Below are positions 37,098-46,838 of a DNA stretch of 64,000 bases, piece after piece. Source of the DNA: Blattabacterium cuenoti (GTDB taxonomy: Bacteria; Bacteroidota; Bacteroidia; Flavobacteriales; Blattabacteriaceae). Both the position numbers and the translations under genes were made by a program. The DNA is taken from contig NZ_CP059207.1 in assembly GCF_014252035.1 (NCBI RefSeq), positions 461,578 through 525,577 of the forward strand. Reading direction: 5' to 3'. Every line of letters starts with the position of its first letter. Position 1 is the first letter of the stretch. Under the pieces are notes generated by a model that worked only from the letters and a program-made list of their open reading frames with translations, did no database searches and was not told the DNA's origin.

Positions 37098-39196
37098 ATA
37101 GAGATCAAGAAAATATAATAAAAAATATTAATGGACCTATACTAGTTATTGCTGGTGCAGGTTCCGGAAAAACTCGTGTTATTACATATCGTATTGCTCA
37201 CATGATTAAAGAAATAGGAATAGATCCATCTAAAATATTGGCTTTAACCTTTACTAAAAAAGCAGCTAGAGAAATGAAAGAAAGAATATCTAAAATGATT
37301 TCTATCGATGAACTTGAAAAAATAACATTAGGTACTTTTCATTCAACATTTTCTAGAATTTTAAGAAAGGAATCTCACTGGTTAGGTTACAATCCTAATT
37401 ATACTATTTATGATCAACAAGATTCAGAGAATGTTATAAAAAAAATACTAAAAGATATCAATGTAGATATTAATAAAACTCCTAGAGAAATCATAAGAGA
37501 AATATCAGAATGTAAAAATAATTTGTACAGTAAATCGTTAATTAAAAAAAAAAAATCAGATTCTTTTGCAAAAATTTATGAAATTTATACGAAGCGTTGT
37601 TTTCAATCAAATGCTTTAGATTTTGATGATATATTACTTTACACTAATCATTTATTTTTAAATTTTCCTAATATTTTAAAAAAATATCAAGAAAAATTTC
37701 AATATATATTAATAGATGAATATCAGGATACCAATTTCGCTCAAAATGTTATAATAAAGAATCTATCTTCCAAAAATAAAAATGTTTTTGTAGTTGGAGA
37801 TGATGCTCAAAGCATTTATGCTTTTCGTGGTGCAAATATAAAAAATATATTAAATTTTCATGTTGATTATAGTGAAGCAAAAATATTTCGTCTTGAGCAA
37901 AATTACCGTTCTACTAATCATATAGTACAAGCATCTAATAATATTATTTCTTTCAATAAAAATCAAATAACAAAAAAAATATGGACTAAAAATGAAAATG
38001 GAGAAATAATAAAAATATATTCTGCCTTATCTGATAAAGATGAGGCAGAATATATTGCTAATTATATATTTTCAGTAATAAAAAAAAATAAATCTTTTCA
38101 ATATAAAAACATTGCTATTCTTTACAGAACAAATAAACAATCATATATAATCGAATATTATCTAAAAAAAAAGAATATACCATATAAGATTTATGGATCA
38201 ATTTCATTTTTTAAAAGAAAAGAAATCAGACATTTATTATATTATTTTAGAGTCATAATAAATCCAAATGATGAAGAATCTATTTTATATATTACCAATA
38301 AAATAATAAAAAATAAAAATACTGTAAAACAGTTAATAAAACTTTCAAATAAAAAAAATATATATGATGTAATAAAAAAAATAGATAATTATGAAATTTT
38401 TACGAAAAAAACAAAAGAAAAACTGAAAAAAAATTTTCTAGAAATAGAAAAATTCAGAATAAAATCAAAAATACTAGATGCTTATACAATAGCAAAACAT
38501 ATTGTTTATTTTTTACTAGAATTAGAAAAAAACTATCATTATACGGATTTTCAATATATACTACGTAATATATTTTATTATACAGAAGAACAAAAAAAAC
38601 TAAAAAAAAGTGAAGACAATAGTTTATCAGGTTTTGTACAATATTTGTATGTAGAAAAAGATATTGATGAATTTAATAATGAAAATTATGAAGATAAAGT
38701 TTCTTTAATGACTGTTCATTTATCTAAAGGATTAGAATTTTCTATTGTTTTCATTACAGGATTAGAAGAAAATCTATTTCCATCAAGATCTAGTATTAGC
38801 TATCAGTATAAAATAGAAGAAGAAAGAAGATTATTTTATGTTGCTTTAACTAGAGCACAAAAAATAGCTATATTAACTTATACGAAATACAGATTTTTAT
38901 GGGGAAAAAAAACAAAAAATATTCCTAGCCGTTTTATTAATGAACTACATAAAAAATTCATTCATATAGAAAATGAAAAAGTTAAACATATTTCTACTCT
39001 ATTAGAAAATAAAAAATTTTTACCTGAAAATTCAGGGGTTATCAAAAAAGGAATAATTGTATTTCACAAAAATTTTGGAATTGGAACCGTTATAAAGTTA
39101 GAAAATTTTAATAAAATTGCTATAGTAAATTTTATGAAAGTTGGAAAGAAAAGAATTTTATTGCAACTAAATAAACTTATTATTTATCGAAAATAA
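37088..39196 (+). CDS. uvrD: UvrD/PcrA-type superfamily 1 DNA helicase
   Basis: 3'-5' helicase in nucleotide-excision and mismatch repair. It has 702 residues, somewhat shorter than free-living homologues. Motifs: VIAGAGSGKTRVITYRI (Q/Walker A) near residue 20, LTFTKKAAREMKERI (Ia), YILIDEYQDTN (II), VGDDAQSIYAFRGA (III), RLEQNYRST (IV), VSLMTVHLSKGLEF (V) and EEERRLFYVALTRAQ (VI). A short C-terminal tail follows (FHKNFGIGTVIKLE). The start overlaps recG, so the two are translationally linked. Confidence 0.95.
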   Translation: MSLNRDQENIIKNINGPILVIAGAGSGKTRVITYRIAHMIKEIGIDPSKILALTFTKKAAREMKERISKMISIDELEKITLGTFHSTFSRILRKESHWLGYNPNYTIYDQQDSENVIKKILKDINVDINKTPREIIREISECKNNLYSKSLIKKKKSDSFAKIYEIYTKRCFQSNALDFDDILLYTNHLFLNFPNILKKYQEKFQYILIDEYQDTNFAQNVIIKNLSSKNKNVFVVGDDAQSIYAFRGANIKNILNFHVDYSEAKIFRLEQNYRSTNHIVQASNNIISFNKNQITKKIWTKNENGEIIKIYSALSDKDEAEYIANYIFSVIKKNKSFQYKNIAILYRTNKQSYIIEYYLKKKNIPYKIYGSISFFKRKEIRHLLYYFRVIINPNDEESILYITNKIIKNKNTVKQLIKLSNKKNIYDVIKKIDNYEIFTKKTKEKLKKNFLEIEKFRIKSKILDAYTIAKHIVYFLLELEKNYHYTDFQYILRNIFYYTEEQKKLKKSEDNSLSGFVQYLYVEKDIDEFNNENYEDKVSLMTVHLSKGLEFSIVFITGLEENLFPSRSSISYQYKIEEERRLFYVALTRAQKIAILTYTKYRFLWGKKTKNIPSRFINELHKKFIHIENEKVKHISTLLENKKFLPENSGVIKKGIIVFHKNFGIGTVIKLENFNKIAIVNFMKVGKKRILLQLNKLIIYRK

Positions 39197-39295
39197 TATT
39201 ATTATTTATGTATGATGAATAATTCAACAAAATAAGTAAAATTAAATTTTAATATACAAAAAATAATATGTATTTCGTCTATTATTATTTTTTTT

Positions 39296-40091
39296 ATGAA
39301 ATTGATTAGTTGGTGTATGATTCTTGCACTTTCTATATTTAACGATTGCATGTACAGTTTAGTTAATATTATTATAATAATAAGTGGGGTCATTGCTTTA
39401 ATCAGTATATTATTATTAATATTATTATATTCTTCTTTACCTAATAAAGATTATAATCATCCATATGGTGGTCATAAAATAGAATTTATATCTACTGCAA
39501 TAAAAGTGCTTATAACAGCTTTTGTTAATTATTTTTTAGGATTTTTATTCTGTAAAATTGTAAAAAAAAATAAATATTTAATTTTAATAGCTAGTGGTAA
39601 ACATCTTCAAATAGATACATATTCGGTATTATTATTATAGGATTATTTTTTTTAAATAAAACAAAATTTATATGGATGCAATTATTTCTATTATTTTTTC
39701 ATTTATGTATACAGGTTTGTAATTATTGAGGAATGCAACAGTAGGAATTATGGATGAATATGATAAAAATCTTTTGAAGAATTTATTTTATTATTTTAAT
39801 AAAAAAAGAAATATCTATTGGATAGATATTCATCATTTGAAAATTATTAAATATGGTAAAGATCTACATGTAGATTGTCACTTAACTATTCCATGGTATT
39901 TTATTACTATAAAAAAAGCTAATGAAGAAGTAAATAATTTAACTAAACTCACCAAAAAAAACTTTGGTTCTAAAGTAGAATTGTATGTACATGTAGATAC
40001 ATGTTCTAAAAATCATTGTATATTTTGTTTTAATAAATTATGTCAAGTAATACATAATATTTTTCAAAAAAAATCTTTTGGAATTTATTAG
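39296..40091 (+). pseudogene. Decayed cation diffusion facilitator (CDF family metal efflux)
   Basis: Pieces of one CDF transporter lie in three frames. Frame 1 (39296-39640) gives the helix segment up to NHPYGGHKIEF and ASGKHLQIDTYS, then TAG at 39638. A second frame continues with IGLFFLNKTKFIW to about 39675. A third gives DAIISIIFSFMYTGL, an in-frame TAA at 39720-39722, then RNATVGIMDEYDKN and the C-terminal cytoplasmic domain IDIHHLKIIKYGKDLHVDCHL, ending with the Bacteroidota Cys cluster (DTCSKNHCIFCFNKLC). At least two frameshifts plus one nonsense codon make a full product implausible. The N-terminus is also poorly defined; stops lie just upstream in its frame. Confidence 0.8.
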
Positions 40092-40122
40092 ATAGTACAT
40101 AAAAAATAAAAAATATATTAAT

Positions 40123-40755
40123 ATGGAATATAATACTAATCGTTTTAAATTAATTATCCCAGAATATGGAAGAAATATTCATAAAATGATATACTATGCT
40201 ATAAAAATAAAAAATAGAAAAAAAAGAAATCGTTGTGCATTAAGTATTATAAAACTGATGATATATTATACTTCGATCAATGATATCGGTATTAAAAAAA
40301 AATTGAATAAATCAATTTTTCAACACAAATTAATATGGAATCAATTATTCATAATATCTAAATACCAATTAGATATTGATACTCCATTTCCTAAACCAAA
40401 CCCAAATAAAATGGATTTTATATCATCATATAAAAAAGTGATTTATCCAAAATCATTAACTAATTTTCGATATTATGGAAAAATTATAAGGAATATGATT
40501 CATGTAGCAATTCATTGTAAAGATGAACAAAAAAAAGAAGGATTATCTTATGCTATAGCAAATACAATGAAAAAAAATTATTTAAGATGGAATAAAAATG
40601 TAGTAGAAGACGATATTATTTTTAAGGATTTAAAGAAACTTTCTAACGGAAAAATTTGTTTAACGGAAAAAACAGATACATTATTACAATGTTCTCATAT
40701 TTTAAATCCAAATAAAATATTAAAAAAAAATAAAGGGAAGAGAGTCAAAGAATAA
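40123..40755 (+). CDS. DUF4290 family protein
   Basis: Bacteroidota-specific protein of unknown function. It has 210 residues. The start MEYNTNRFKLIIPEYGRNIH is the hallmark of the family, followed by RNRCALSIIKLMIYY, HKLIWNQLFIISKYQLDIDT, PFPKPNPNK and RYYGKIIRNMIHVAIHC. It looks helical and soluble. Its stop overlaps the murA ATG by one base (TAATG), the same arrangement as in free-living relatives, so co-translation with murA is likely; a link to envelope synthesis is only inference. Confidence 0.9.
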   Translation: MEYNTNRFKLIIPEYGRNIHKMIYYAIKIKNRKKRNRCALSIIKLMIYYTSINDIGIKKKLNKSIFQHKLIWNQLFIISKYQLDIDTPFPKPNPNKMDFISSYKKVIYPKSLTNFRYYGKIIRNMIHVAIHCKDEQKKEGLSYAIANTMKKNYLRWNKNVVEDDIIFKDLKKLSNGKICLTEKTDTLLQCSHILNPNKILKKNKGKRVKE

Positions 40756-42068
40756 TGGAAAGTTTTAAAATAAAAGGAGGCAATATTTTAAAAGGAGAAA
40801 TAACTCCTCAAGGAGCGAAAAACGAAGCTTTACAGGTTTTATGTGCAGTTTTATTAACATCTGAAAAATTAAGAATCAAGAATATACCAGAAATAGGAGA
40901 TATTAAGTGTTTGATGAAAATACTTGTGAATCTCGGAGTAAAAATAGAAAAAAATGGAATTGGAGATTATAGTTTTCAAGCTAATGATATAAATATTGAA
41001 TATCTCAATACCAGTCAATTTCTTAAATATGGGAAGTCTATCAGAGGTTCTATTATGATTGCTGGCCCTTTATTAACAAGATTTGGAAAAGTAAAAATAC
41101 CAGTACCTGGAGGTGATAGAATTGGAAGAAGACGTTTAGATGCTCATTTAATGGGGTTAAATTCGTTAGGAAGCTCGATTGATTATCATGCTGAACAAAA
41201 GTATTTTCATTTACATTTAAATAAAAAAAAATGTTTAATTGGAAATTATATTCTTATGGAAGAAGCTTCTATTACTGGAACAGCTAATATCATCATGGCA
41301 GCTACCTTAGCAAAAGGGAAAACTGTTATTTATAATGCTGCATGTGAACCATATATTCAGCAACTATGTAAACTATTGAATAAAATGGGTGCGAAAATAA
41401 AAGGTATCGGATCTAATTTAATAGAAATCATTGGAGTTTCTGATTTAGGAGGATGCGTTCATATTATATTACCTGATATGATAGAAATAGGTAGTTGGAT
41501 TGGGTTATCAGCAATTACTTGTTCTGAGATAAAAATTAAAAATGTAAGTTGGAAAAATTTGGGGATAATACCAAAAGTATTCCAAAAAATGGGAATAAAA
41601 CTAGAAAAACGACAAGATGATATATATATACCATCGCAAAAATATTACAAAATTAATAAATTATTAAATAACGCAATATTAACAATATCTGATGCCCCAT
41701 GGCCAGGTTTAACACCAGATTTATTGAGTATTTTAACTGTTGTAGCAACTCAAGCGGAAGGTAGTGTTTTAATTCATCAAAAAATGTTTGAAAGTAGACT
41801 ATTTTTTGTAGATAAACTCATTGAAATGGGGGCACAAATAATATTATGTGATCCACATAGAGCAACAGTAATTGGGTTGAATCATAAATCATTTCTTAGA
41901 GGTTCTGTATTAAATTCTCCAGATATTAGAGCTGGAATATCGCTTCTTATAGCGGCTCTTTCTGCAAAAGGAACCAGCATCATTAACAATATAGAGCAAA
42001 TAGATAGAGGATACGAAAATATAGATCATAGATTACGTATTTTAGGAGCAGATATTACAAGAGTATAA
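40755..42068 (+). CDS. murA: UDP-N-acetylglucosamine 1-carboxyvinyltransferase
   Basis: First committed step of peptidoglycan synthesis. It has 437 residues. It opens with FKIKGGNILKGEITPQGAKN carrying the catalytic Lys/Asn, then IRGSIMIAGPLLTRFGKV. The active-site loop reads PVPGGDRIGRRRLDAHLMG: Asp121 stands where E. coli has Cys115, the residue alkylated by fosfomycin. Further segments are EEASITGTANIIMAA, SDAPWPGLTPDLLS and GYENIDHRLRILGADI. The remaining catalytic framework is intact, so activity is expected. Confidence 0.97.
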   Translation: MESFKIKGGNILKGEITPQGAKNEALQVLCAVLLTSEKLRIKNIPEIGDIKCLMKILVNLGVKIEKNGIGDYSFQANDINIEYLNTSQFLKYGKSIRGSIMIAGPLLTRFGKVKIPVPGGDRIGRRRLDAHLMGLNSLGSSIDYHAEQKYFHLHLNKKKCLIGNYILMEEASITGTANIIMAATLAKGKTVIYNAACEPYIQQLCKLLNKMGAKIKGIGSNLIEIIGVSDLGGCVHIILPDMIEIGSWIGLSAITCSEIKIKNVSWKNLGIIPKVFQKMGIKLEKRQDDIYIPSQKYYKINKLLNNAILTISDAPWPGLTPDLLSILTVVATQAEGSVLIHQKMFESRLFFVDKLIEMGAQIILCDPHRATVIGLNHKSFLRGSVLNSPDIRAGISLLIAALSAKGTSIINNIEQIDRGYENIDHRLRILGADITRV

Positions 42069-42162
42069 TTATCATCTTTTTAAGAAAAATAGATTTTAAA
42101 AAAATGATTTTCTATAATTATTTTTATTATGTATGATATAAATTAATTAATAAAGAAAAACT

Positions 42163-42645
42163 ATGGTAAAATTTGAGTATATAACTAAAAAAGGATTAAA
42201 AAAATTACAAAAAGAAATAGAAAGGTTAGAAAACGTAGAACGTCCAAAAATATCTATGCAAATAGCAGAAGCTAGAGATAAAGGAGATTTATCAGAAAAC
42301 GCAGAATATGATGCGATAAAGGAAGCACAGGGTTTTTTAGAAATGAATATATCTAAACTAAAAAAAAAATTGTATAACGCTCGTATTATAGATGGTTCAC
42401 AAATAAATAGAACAAGAGTTTCTATATTATCTACAGTTAGAGTAAAAAATTTAACCTATGGAGGAGAGCAAATATATACTCTAGTCCCAGAAGGTGAGGC
42501 TGATTTAAAATCAGGAAAAATATCTATTAATACTCCTATATCTACAGGATTACTTGGAAAACAAGTAGGACAAATAGCTCATATTAAACTTCCTAATAAA
42601 ATGGTTCTTGATTATGAAATTTTAGAAATAGCATTTAGTGAATAA
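42163..42645 (+). CDS. greA: Transcription elongation factor GreA
   Basis: Rescues backtracked RNA polymerase by stimulating RNA cleavage. It has 160 residues. The N-terminal coiled coil has the acidic tip in ARDKGDLSENAEYDAIKEAQ; the C-terminal FKBP-like domain contains YTLVPEGEADLKSGKISINT and ISTGLLGKQVGQIAHIKLPN. The reading frame of the HIT protein starts inside its last codons (8-bp overlap). Confidence 0.97.
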   Translation: MVKFEYITKKGLKKLQKEIERLENVERPKISMQIAEARDKGDLSENAEYDAIKEAQGFLEMNISKLKKKLYNARIIDGSQINRTRVSILSTVRVKNLTYGGEQIYTLVPEGEADLKSGKISINTPISTGLLGKQVGQIAHIKLPNKMVLDYEILEIAFSE

Positions 42646-43048
42646 AAAAGATCATAATATATTCAAAGATATAATTGAAAATAAAACTTTTGCTTATAAA
42701 ATTGCGGAAGATTTTCATCATTTAGCTTTTTTAGATATTTATCCAATGAAAATAGGACACACTTTAGTAATTCCTAAAAAAAGCATAAATAATATTTTTT
42801 CTATGACAGAAAAGCGTTTTCTTTCTATTATGTCTTTTTGTAGAAAAGTAGGTATAGCATTAGAAAAAACAGTTCCTTGCAATCGAATTGGAATATTTGT
42901 ATTGGGTTTCGAAGTTCCTCATGTTCATATTCATTTAATTCCTATGGATACAGAAAATGATGGTAATTTTTCTAAGAAAAGAATTTTTTTATCGAAAAAA
43001 AATTTCGTAATTCTATCAAAGAAAATAAAAGAACATATTATTGATTGA
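42638..43048 (+). CDS. HIT-family nucleotide hydrolase/transferase
   Basis: Histidine-triad protein of the Hint type. It has 136 residues. The catalytic triad reads HVHIHLIP near residue 105; other conserved parts are DHHLAFLDIYPMKIGHTLVIP-like sequence (read as FHHLAFLDIYPMKIGHTLVI, 20 residues) and CNRIGIFVLGFEVPH. Targets of Hint proteins include AMP-lysine and other phosphoramidates; the substrate here is unknown. It overlaps greA by 8 bp and ends 38 bp before convergent coaX. Confidence 0.92.
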   Translation: MNKKDHNIFKDIIENKTFAYKIAEDFHHLAFLDIYPMKIGHTLVIPKKSINNIFSMTEKRFLSIMSFCRKVGIALEKTVPCNRIGIFVLGFEVPHVHIHLIPMDTENDGNFSKKRIFLSKKNFVILSKKIKEHIID

Positions 43049-43068
43049 TTACCTATTATAATTTGAAG

Positions 43069-43086
43069 CGTAAATAATTTTTTACG
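43069..43086. terminator. Short hairpin terminator between HIT gene and coaX
   Basis: CGTAAA (43069-43074) pairs with TTTACG (43081-43086) around a TAATTT loop, followed by T-rich sequence on the plus strand. It abuts the coaX stop codon and lies between convergent genes. The stem is only 6 bp. Confidence 0.45.
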
Positions 43087-43863
43087 TTATTTATTATTCC
43101 AATGAAATAATATTTTTAATCCTTTTATTGTGTGCAATTTATCTTTAATATGAATTTCCTTTGTTAAAGGTGCATATATATGAGATAAACCTCCTGTTGC
43201 TACAACAAAACAATTTGTTCTTAATTCTTTATTAATGCGACTAATTAATCCTTCAACCATTCCTAAATATCCATATATTATTCCACTTTGTATACAGGAT
43301 TCTGTTGTATACTTTCCAAGTATTTGAGAAGGTTTTTTTAATTCAATTTGTGATAATTGGGCTGTATTTTCAATTAATGCAGATAAAGAACTGTTAATTC
43401 CTGGTGCAATAATAATACCTTTAATAAATCCATATTCGTCAACACATGTTAAACTTAAAGCAGTTCCAAAATCTACCACTAATATGGTGTGTTTTTTTTT
43501 ATATAAGGTATATGCAGCTATAGCATTGGCATATAAATCTGTTCCTAATTGATGAGAATAGTGTTTTACAGGAGAATATGAATATCCATCCACTATAATT
43601 GGTTTTATCTTATGTATTTCATATAAAGATTGTTCTATAATATCTGTTAAAGTAGGAACAACAGATCCAATGACAATATTTTTTACTAATTTTGAAATAA
43701 CTCCATATTGCTGATATATATTTTTAAATAAAATAATATATTCATCCAATGATCTATGTGGATTGCTATTAATAATCCAAGAGGAATTACATTTTAAACT
43801 ATAATTATTATTAAATAGTCCAAAATGAATACTTGAATTTCCAATATTTATAGTTAATAACAT
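43087..43863 (-). CDS. coaX: Type III pantothenate kinase
   Basis: Phosphorylates pantothenate in the first step of CoA synthesis. It has 258 residues. The ASKHA-fold motifs are LLTINIGNSSIHFGLF (P-loop), the pantothenate-binding segment HQLGTDLYANAIAAY, the catalytic/metal motif VVDFGTALSLTCVD, and the C-terminal ATGGLSHIY. It is on the minus strand between convergent HIT and a divergent hydrolase gene. Confidence 0.95.
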   Translation of the reverse strand: MLLTINIGNSSIHFGLFNNNYSLKCNSSWIINSNPHRSLDEYIILFKNIYQQYGVISKLVKNIVIGSVVPTLTDIIEQSLYEIHKIKPIIVDGYSYSPVKHYSHQLGTDLYANAIAAYTLYKKKHTILVVDFGTALSLTCVDEYGFIKGIIIAPGINSSLSALIENTAQLSQIELKKPSQILGKYTTESCIQSGIIYGYLGMVEGLISRINKELRTNCFVVATGGLSHIYAPLTKEIHIKDKLHTIKGLKILFHWNNK

Positions 43864-43990
43864 TATTATTTTAGTATTTATTTAATAATAATGAAGAATC
43901 TAATTATTAAAGAAATATGACTATTTTTTAAATAAAAAAAATTATTTATTTACTGATTTGTGCTATACTAATAAATAACAGAATAATAAT

Positions 43991-44800
43991 ATGACATTAA
44001 TAGATGATTTTTATCAAAAAATAAATTATAAAATAGAAGGAGAAGGTATTCCTATAGTATTATTACATGGGTTTATGGAAAGTTTAGAAGTATGGAATCT
44101 TATTCTTCCTTACTTTCGTAACAAAAAAAAATATAAAATTATTTTAATTGATCTTCCTGGTCATGGAAAAAGCTTTTTTCCAAATAGAATGGATATAATA
44201 ACCTCTATGGAAAAAACATCTGTTATTGTATTAAAAATATTAGAAAAAGAATATATTAACAAAGCAATTTTTATAGGTCATTCTATGGGTGGTTACATAT
44301 CATTATCTATTGCTGAAAAAAATCCCAATCTTTTTCTAGGTTTATGTTTACTTCATTCTACTGCATATTCTGATTCGTATCAAAAGAAAAAAATACGTAT
44401 AAAATCCATAAAACTAGTAAAAAACAATTTTCCACTATTTGTTGATAATAATATCAATAAATTATTTGATCCAAGAAAATTAAATATATTACAAAAACAA
44501 ATATTTTTCGTAAAACGGATAGCTTTATCTACATCTATTTATAGTGTTATTTCTTTTTTAAAGGGAATGTCTATAAGAAAAAATAAAATACATATAATAA
44601 AAAATACAAGTTTTCCAAAATTATATATTATAGGGTTACATGATTTAATTCTACCTCCAAAAAAAATGAAAAAAGAAGTAAAATATATCAATTCAATAAC
44701 AACAAAATATTTTGACCTTAATGTAGGTCATATGGCTCATGTAGAAGATCCAAATGGATTAATAAAAATTCTTTCTAATTTTGATAGAATCATCAGTTAA
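43991..44800 (+). CDS. Alpha/beta hydrolase
   Basis: Serine hydrolase of the alpha/beta fold. It has 269 residues. The oxyanion segment is VLLHGFMESLEVW, the nucleophile elbow is GHSMGGYISL near residue 97, the likely acid is Asp in GLHDLILP and the base is His in VGHMAHVEDP. Bacteroidota have many such enzymes and no substrate can be assigned. It is followed after 24 bp by the 5-formyl-THF cyclo-ligase gene. Confidence 0.85.
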   Translation: MTLIDDFYQKINYKIEGEGIPIVLLHGFMESLEVWNLILPYFRNKKKYKIILIDLPGHGKSFFPNRMDIITSMEKTSVIVLKILEKEYINKAIFIGHSMGGYISLSIAEKNPNLFLGLCLLHSTAYSDSYQKKKIRIKSIKLVKNNFPLFVDNNINKLFDPRKLNILQKQIFFVKRIALSTSIYSVISFLKGMSIRKNKIHIIKNTSFPKLYIIGLHDLILPPKKMKKEVKYINSITTKYFDLNVGHMAHVEDPNGLIKILSNFDRIIS

Positions 44801-44824
44801 GGTTAAACAAAATAATTTGAATAA

Positions 44825-45439
44825 ATGAATAAAAAAGAATTACGCAAAAAATATCTTTCGTATAGAAAAAGAATATCTCAAGAAAAATTAATTGTAAAGA
44901 GTCATGAAATTTTATCTAAAATGAAAAAAGTATTTTTTTCTTATAAAATATTTCAAAAAAAATATTACCATATATTTTTACCTATACAAAAAAATAATGA
45001 AATTAATACATTTATTATTATTGATTTTCTTTTAAGTCAAAAAAAATACATTACTGTTCCATATTCAAATTTTAATCAATTATCGATTGTTAATTGTTGC
45101 TTTGATAAAAATACTTTACTAAAAGTAAACAGATATGGAATTTATGAACCTATATATAAACATATAGTTTCTATATCACTTATTGATGTCATATTCATTC
45201 CATTATTCATATTTGATATGAGAGGTTATCGTGTAGGATATGGAAAAGGTTTTTATGATAGATTTATAAATTTATGTAAGAAAGATATCATAAAAATAGG
45301 AATGAGTTTTTTTCATCCTATAAAAAAAATTATAGATATACATGATCATGATTTATTAATTGACATTGGAATTACTACAAATAAAATATTTATTTTCAAT
45401 AAAAAAATATTGAATCATTTTAATACAATAAAACTTTGA
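44825..45439 (+). CDS. 5-formyltetrahydrofolate cyclo-ligase family protein
   Basis: ATP-dependent enzyme that recycles 5-formyl-THF to 5,10-methenyl-THF. It has 204 residues. The N-terminal KKELRKKYLSYRKRIS and the diagnostic motif RVGYGKGFYDRFINL near residue 139 are both present, as is VIFIPLFIFDMRG before it. The C-terminal region is Asn/Ile/Lys-rich and drifted. Its last 20 bp overlap rseP on the opposite strand. Confidence 0.9.
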   Translation: MNKKELRKKYLSYRKRISQEKLIVKSHEILSKMKKVFFSYKIFQKKYYHIFLPIQKNNEINTFIIIDFLLSQKKYITVPYSNFNQLSIVNCCFDKNTLLKVNRYGIYEPIYKHIVSISLIDVIFIPLFIFDMRGYRVGYGKGFYDRFINLCKKDIIKIGMSFFHPIKKIIDIHDHDLLIDIGITTNKIFIFNKKILNHFNTIKL

Positions 45440-46754
45440 AAATATCCCAAATAATAATGAAAATCATAATTACACTAATTATTAAAAAACCTAACACCGT
45501 ACATTTTTCAGTAATGCTTTCATTGATTCTTTTTTTTGTTATCATTTCTATGATAATGAATAAAATATATCCACCATCTAATGATGGTATTGGAAATAAA
45601 TTTAAAAAAGCTAACCAAATTGATAAAGTAGCAGTAAAAGTCCAAAAAATGTTCCAATTCCATGTAGAAGGAAATTCTTTAGCCATAGAAAACAAACTTC
45701 CTATTTGTTTGTAAGCCTTAGTTTGTATATGAAAAACATTTTTAAAAAAAAATATTTGATTTTTTAAAACATTCCAAGATTTTTTTGTTCCATGAAAAAA
45801 ACTTTCAATCAACGAATATTTCTTTTTTTCGAATAAAAAAATGTTATCCATATCCATGAAACTTTTTAGATTTATACTACCTAATAAACCTTTATTATCT
45901 ACATATACATTTTTATGTATAATGGTTCCTTCTCTATTTATAGTAATTAGTATATTCTCATTTTTATATTTCGATACAAAATTTTTTAATTGATCTGAAA
46001 ATAAAACAAATTTTGAATTTATTGCCAATATTTCATCATTCTTTTTTAATCCATCAACGCCTGTTGATGAACTATTATAATCATCTATAATGATAGGAAT
46101 ACGAGGTCTAATGAAAAAACTAAATTTTTTTCTATCAAAAAGATACCTTTTTTTATTATTATCTAATGACAAATGAACAATTTTACCCATACGATCTATA
46201 GTAATAGAATCACCTAGAATAATAGCTTTTGGAATTTCATTAAAATACTGAATATATTGACCGTTAACAAATAAAATTTTATCTCCATTTTTTAATCCTA
46301 TATTTTTTCCTAAATCATCTACTTCAATACCATATGGTATATTTTTTGTTGGAAGATAAATCTCTCCATACTGAAACAGTAAACAAGTAAAAATGATAAT
46401 TGATAATAATATATTTGATATTATACCTCCTGATATAATTAATAGTTTTTTTATAGATGATTTTGAACGGAATTCCCAATCATTTTTTTTTGTATTATTA
46501 TGATGATTTACATCCTCTGTTGTTATTATTCCAGATATTTTTACATAACCACCTAAAGGTAACCAGCCTAATCCATATATAGTATCACCTATTTTTTTAC
46601 TGAAAATAGAAAACCAAGGATTAAAAAATAAGAAAAATTTTTCAACTCTTACTTTGAATATTTTAGCTAAAATAAAATGACCTAGTTCATGAACTATGAT
46701 TAGTGTAGAAATACTAAGAAGTAATTGTATAGATCTAATAATAGTAGATGTCAT
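45420..46754 (-). CDS. rseP: RIP metalloprotease RseP (site-2 protease family)
   Basis: Intramembrane zinc protease. It has 444 residues. The zinc motif IVHELGHFILAKIF is in the first helix, followed by GDTIYGLGWLPLGGYVKI. The central part holds PDZ-like domains (DDLGKNIGLKNGDKILFVNG, and the second with GVDGLKKNDEILAIN). The C-terminal third zinc-ligand motif is NLFPIPSLDGG, with two further helices. In E. coli it cleaves RseA and signal-peptide remnants; no anti-sigma factor is visible here, so signal-peptide clean-up is a reasonable guess. Confidence 0.95.
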   Translation of the reverse strand: MTSTIIRSIQLLLSISTLIIVHELGHFILAKIFKVRVEKFFLFFNPWFSIFSKKIGDTIYGLGWLPLGGYVKISGIITTEDVNHHNNTKKNDWEFRSKSSIKKLLIISGGIISNILLSIIIFTCLLFQYGEIYLPTKNIPYGIEVDDLGKNIGLKNGDKILFVNGQYIQYFNEIPKAIILGDSITIDRMGKIVHLSLDNNKKRYLFDRKKFSFFIRPRIPIIIDDYNSSSTGVDGLKKNDEILAINSKFVLFSDQLKNFVSKYKNENILITINREGTIIHKNVYVDNKGLLGSINLKSFMDMDNIFLFEKKKYSLIESFFHGTKKSWNVLKNQIFFFKNVFHIQTKAYKQIGSLFSMAKEFPSTWNWNIFWTFTATLSIWLAFLNLFPIPSLDGGYILFIIIEMITKKRINESITEKCTVLGFLIISVIMIFIIIWDIFKVLLY

Positions 46755-46838
46755 TATTAATATTTGAGATAAAAAAGATAAATTTAAACCTTTATTTCAT
46801 TTTTTCATTATTTTACATCTTATGAAAAAAATATAATT

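Noticed and set aside
39202-39393. 63-residue minus-strand frame over the CDF pseudogene start
   Set aside because: No family features; the plus strand has recognisable CDF sequence, so this is a shadow.
40780-40795. AAAGGAGG-like Shine-Dalgarno near the start of murA
   Set aside because: It is inside the murA coding sequence (Lys-Gly-Gly of the conserved N-terminus), not upstream of a start codon.
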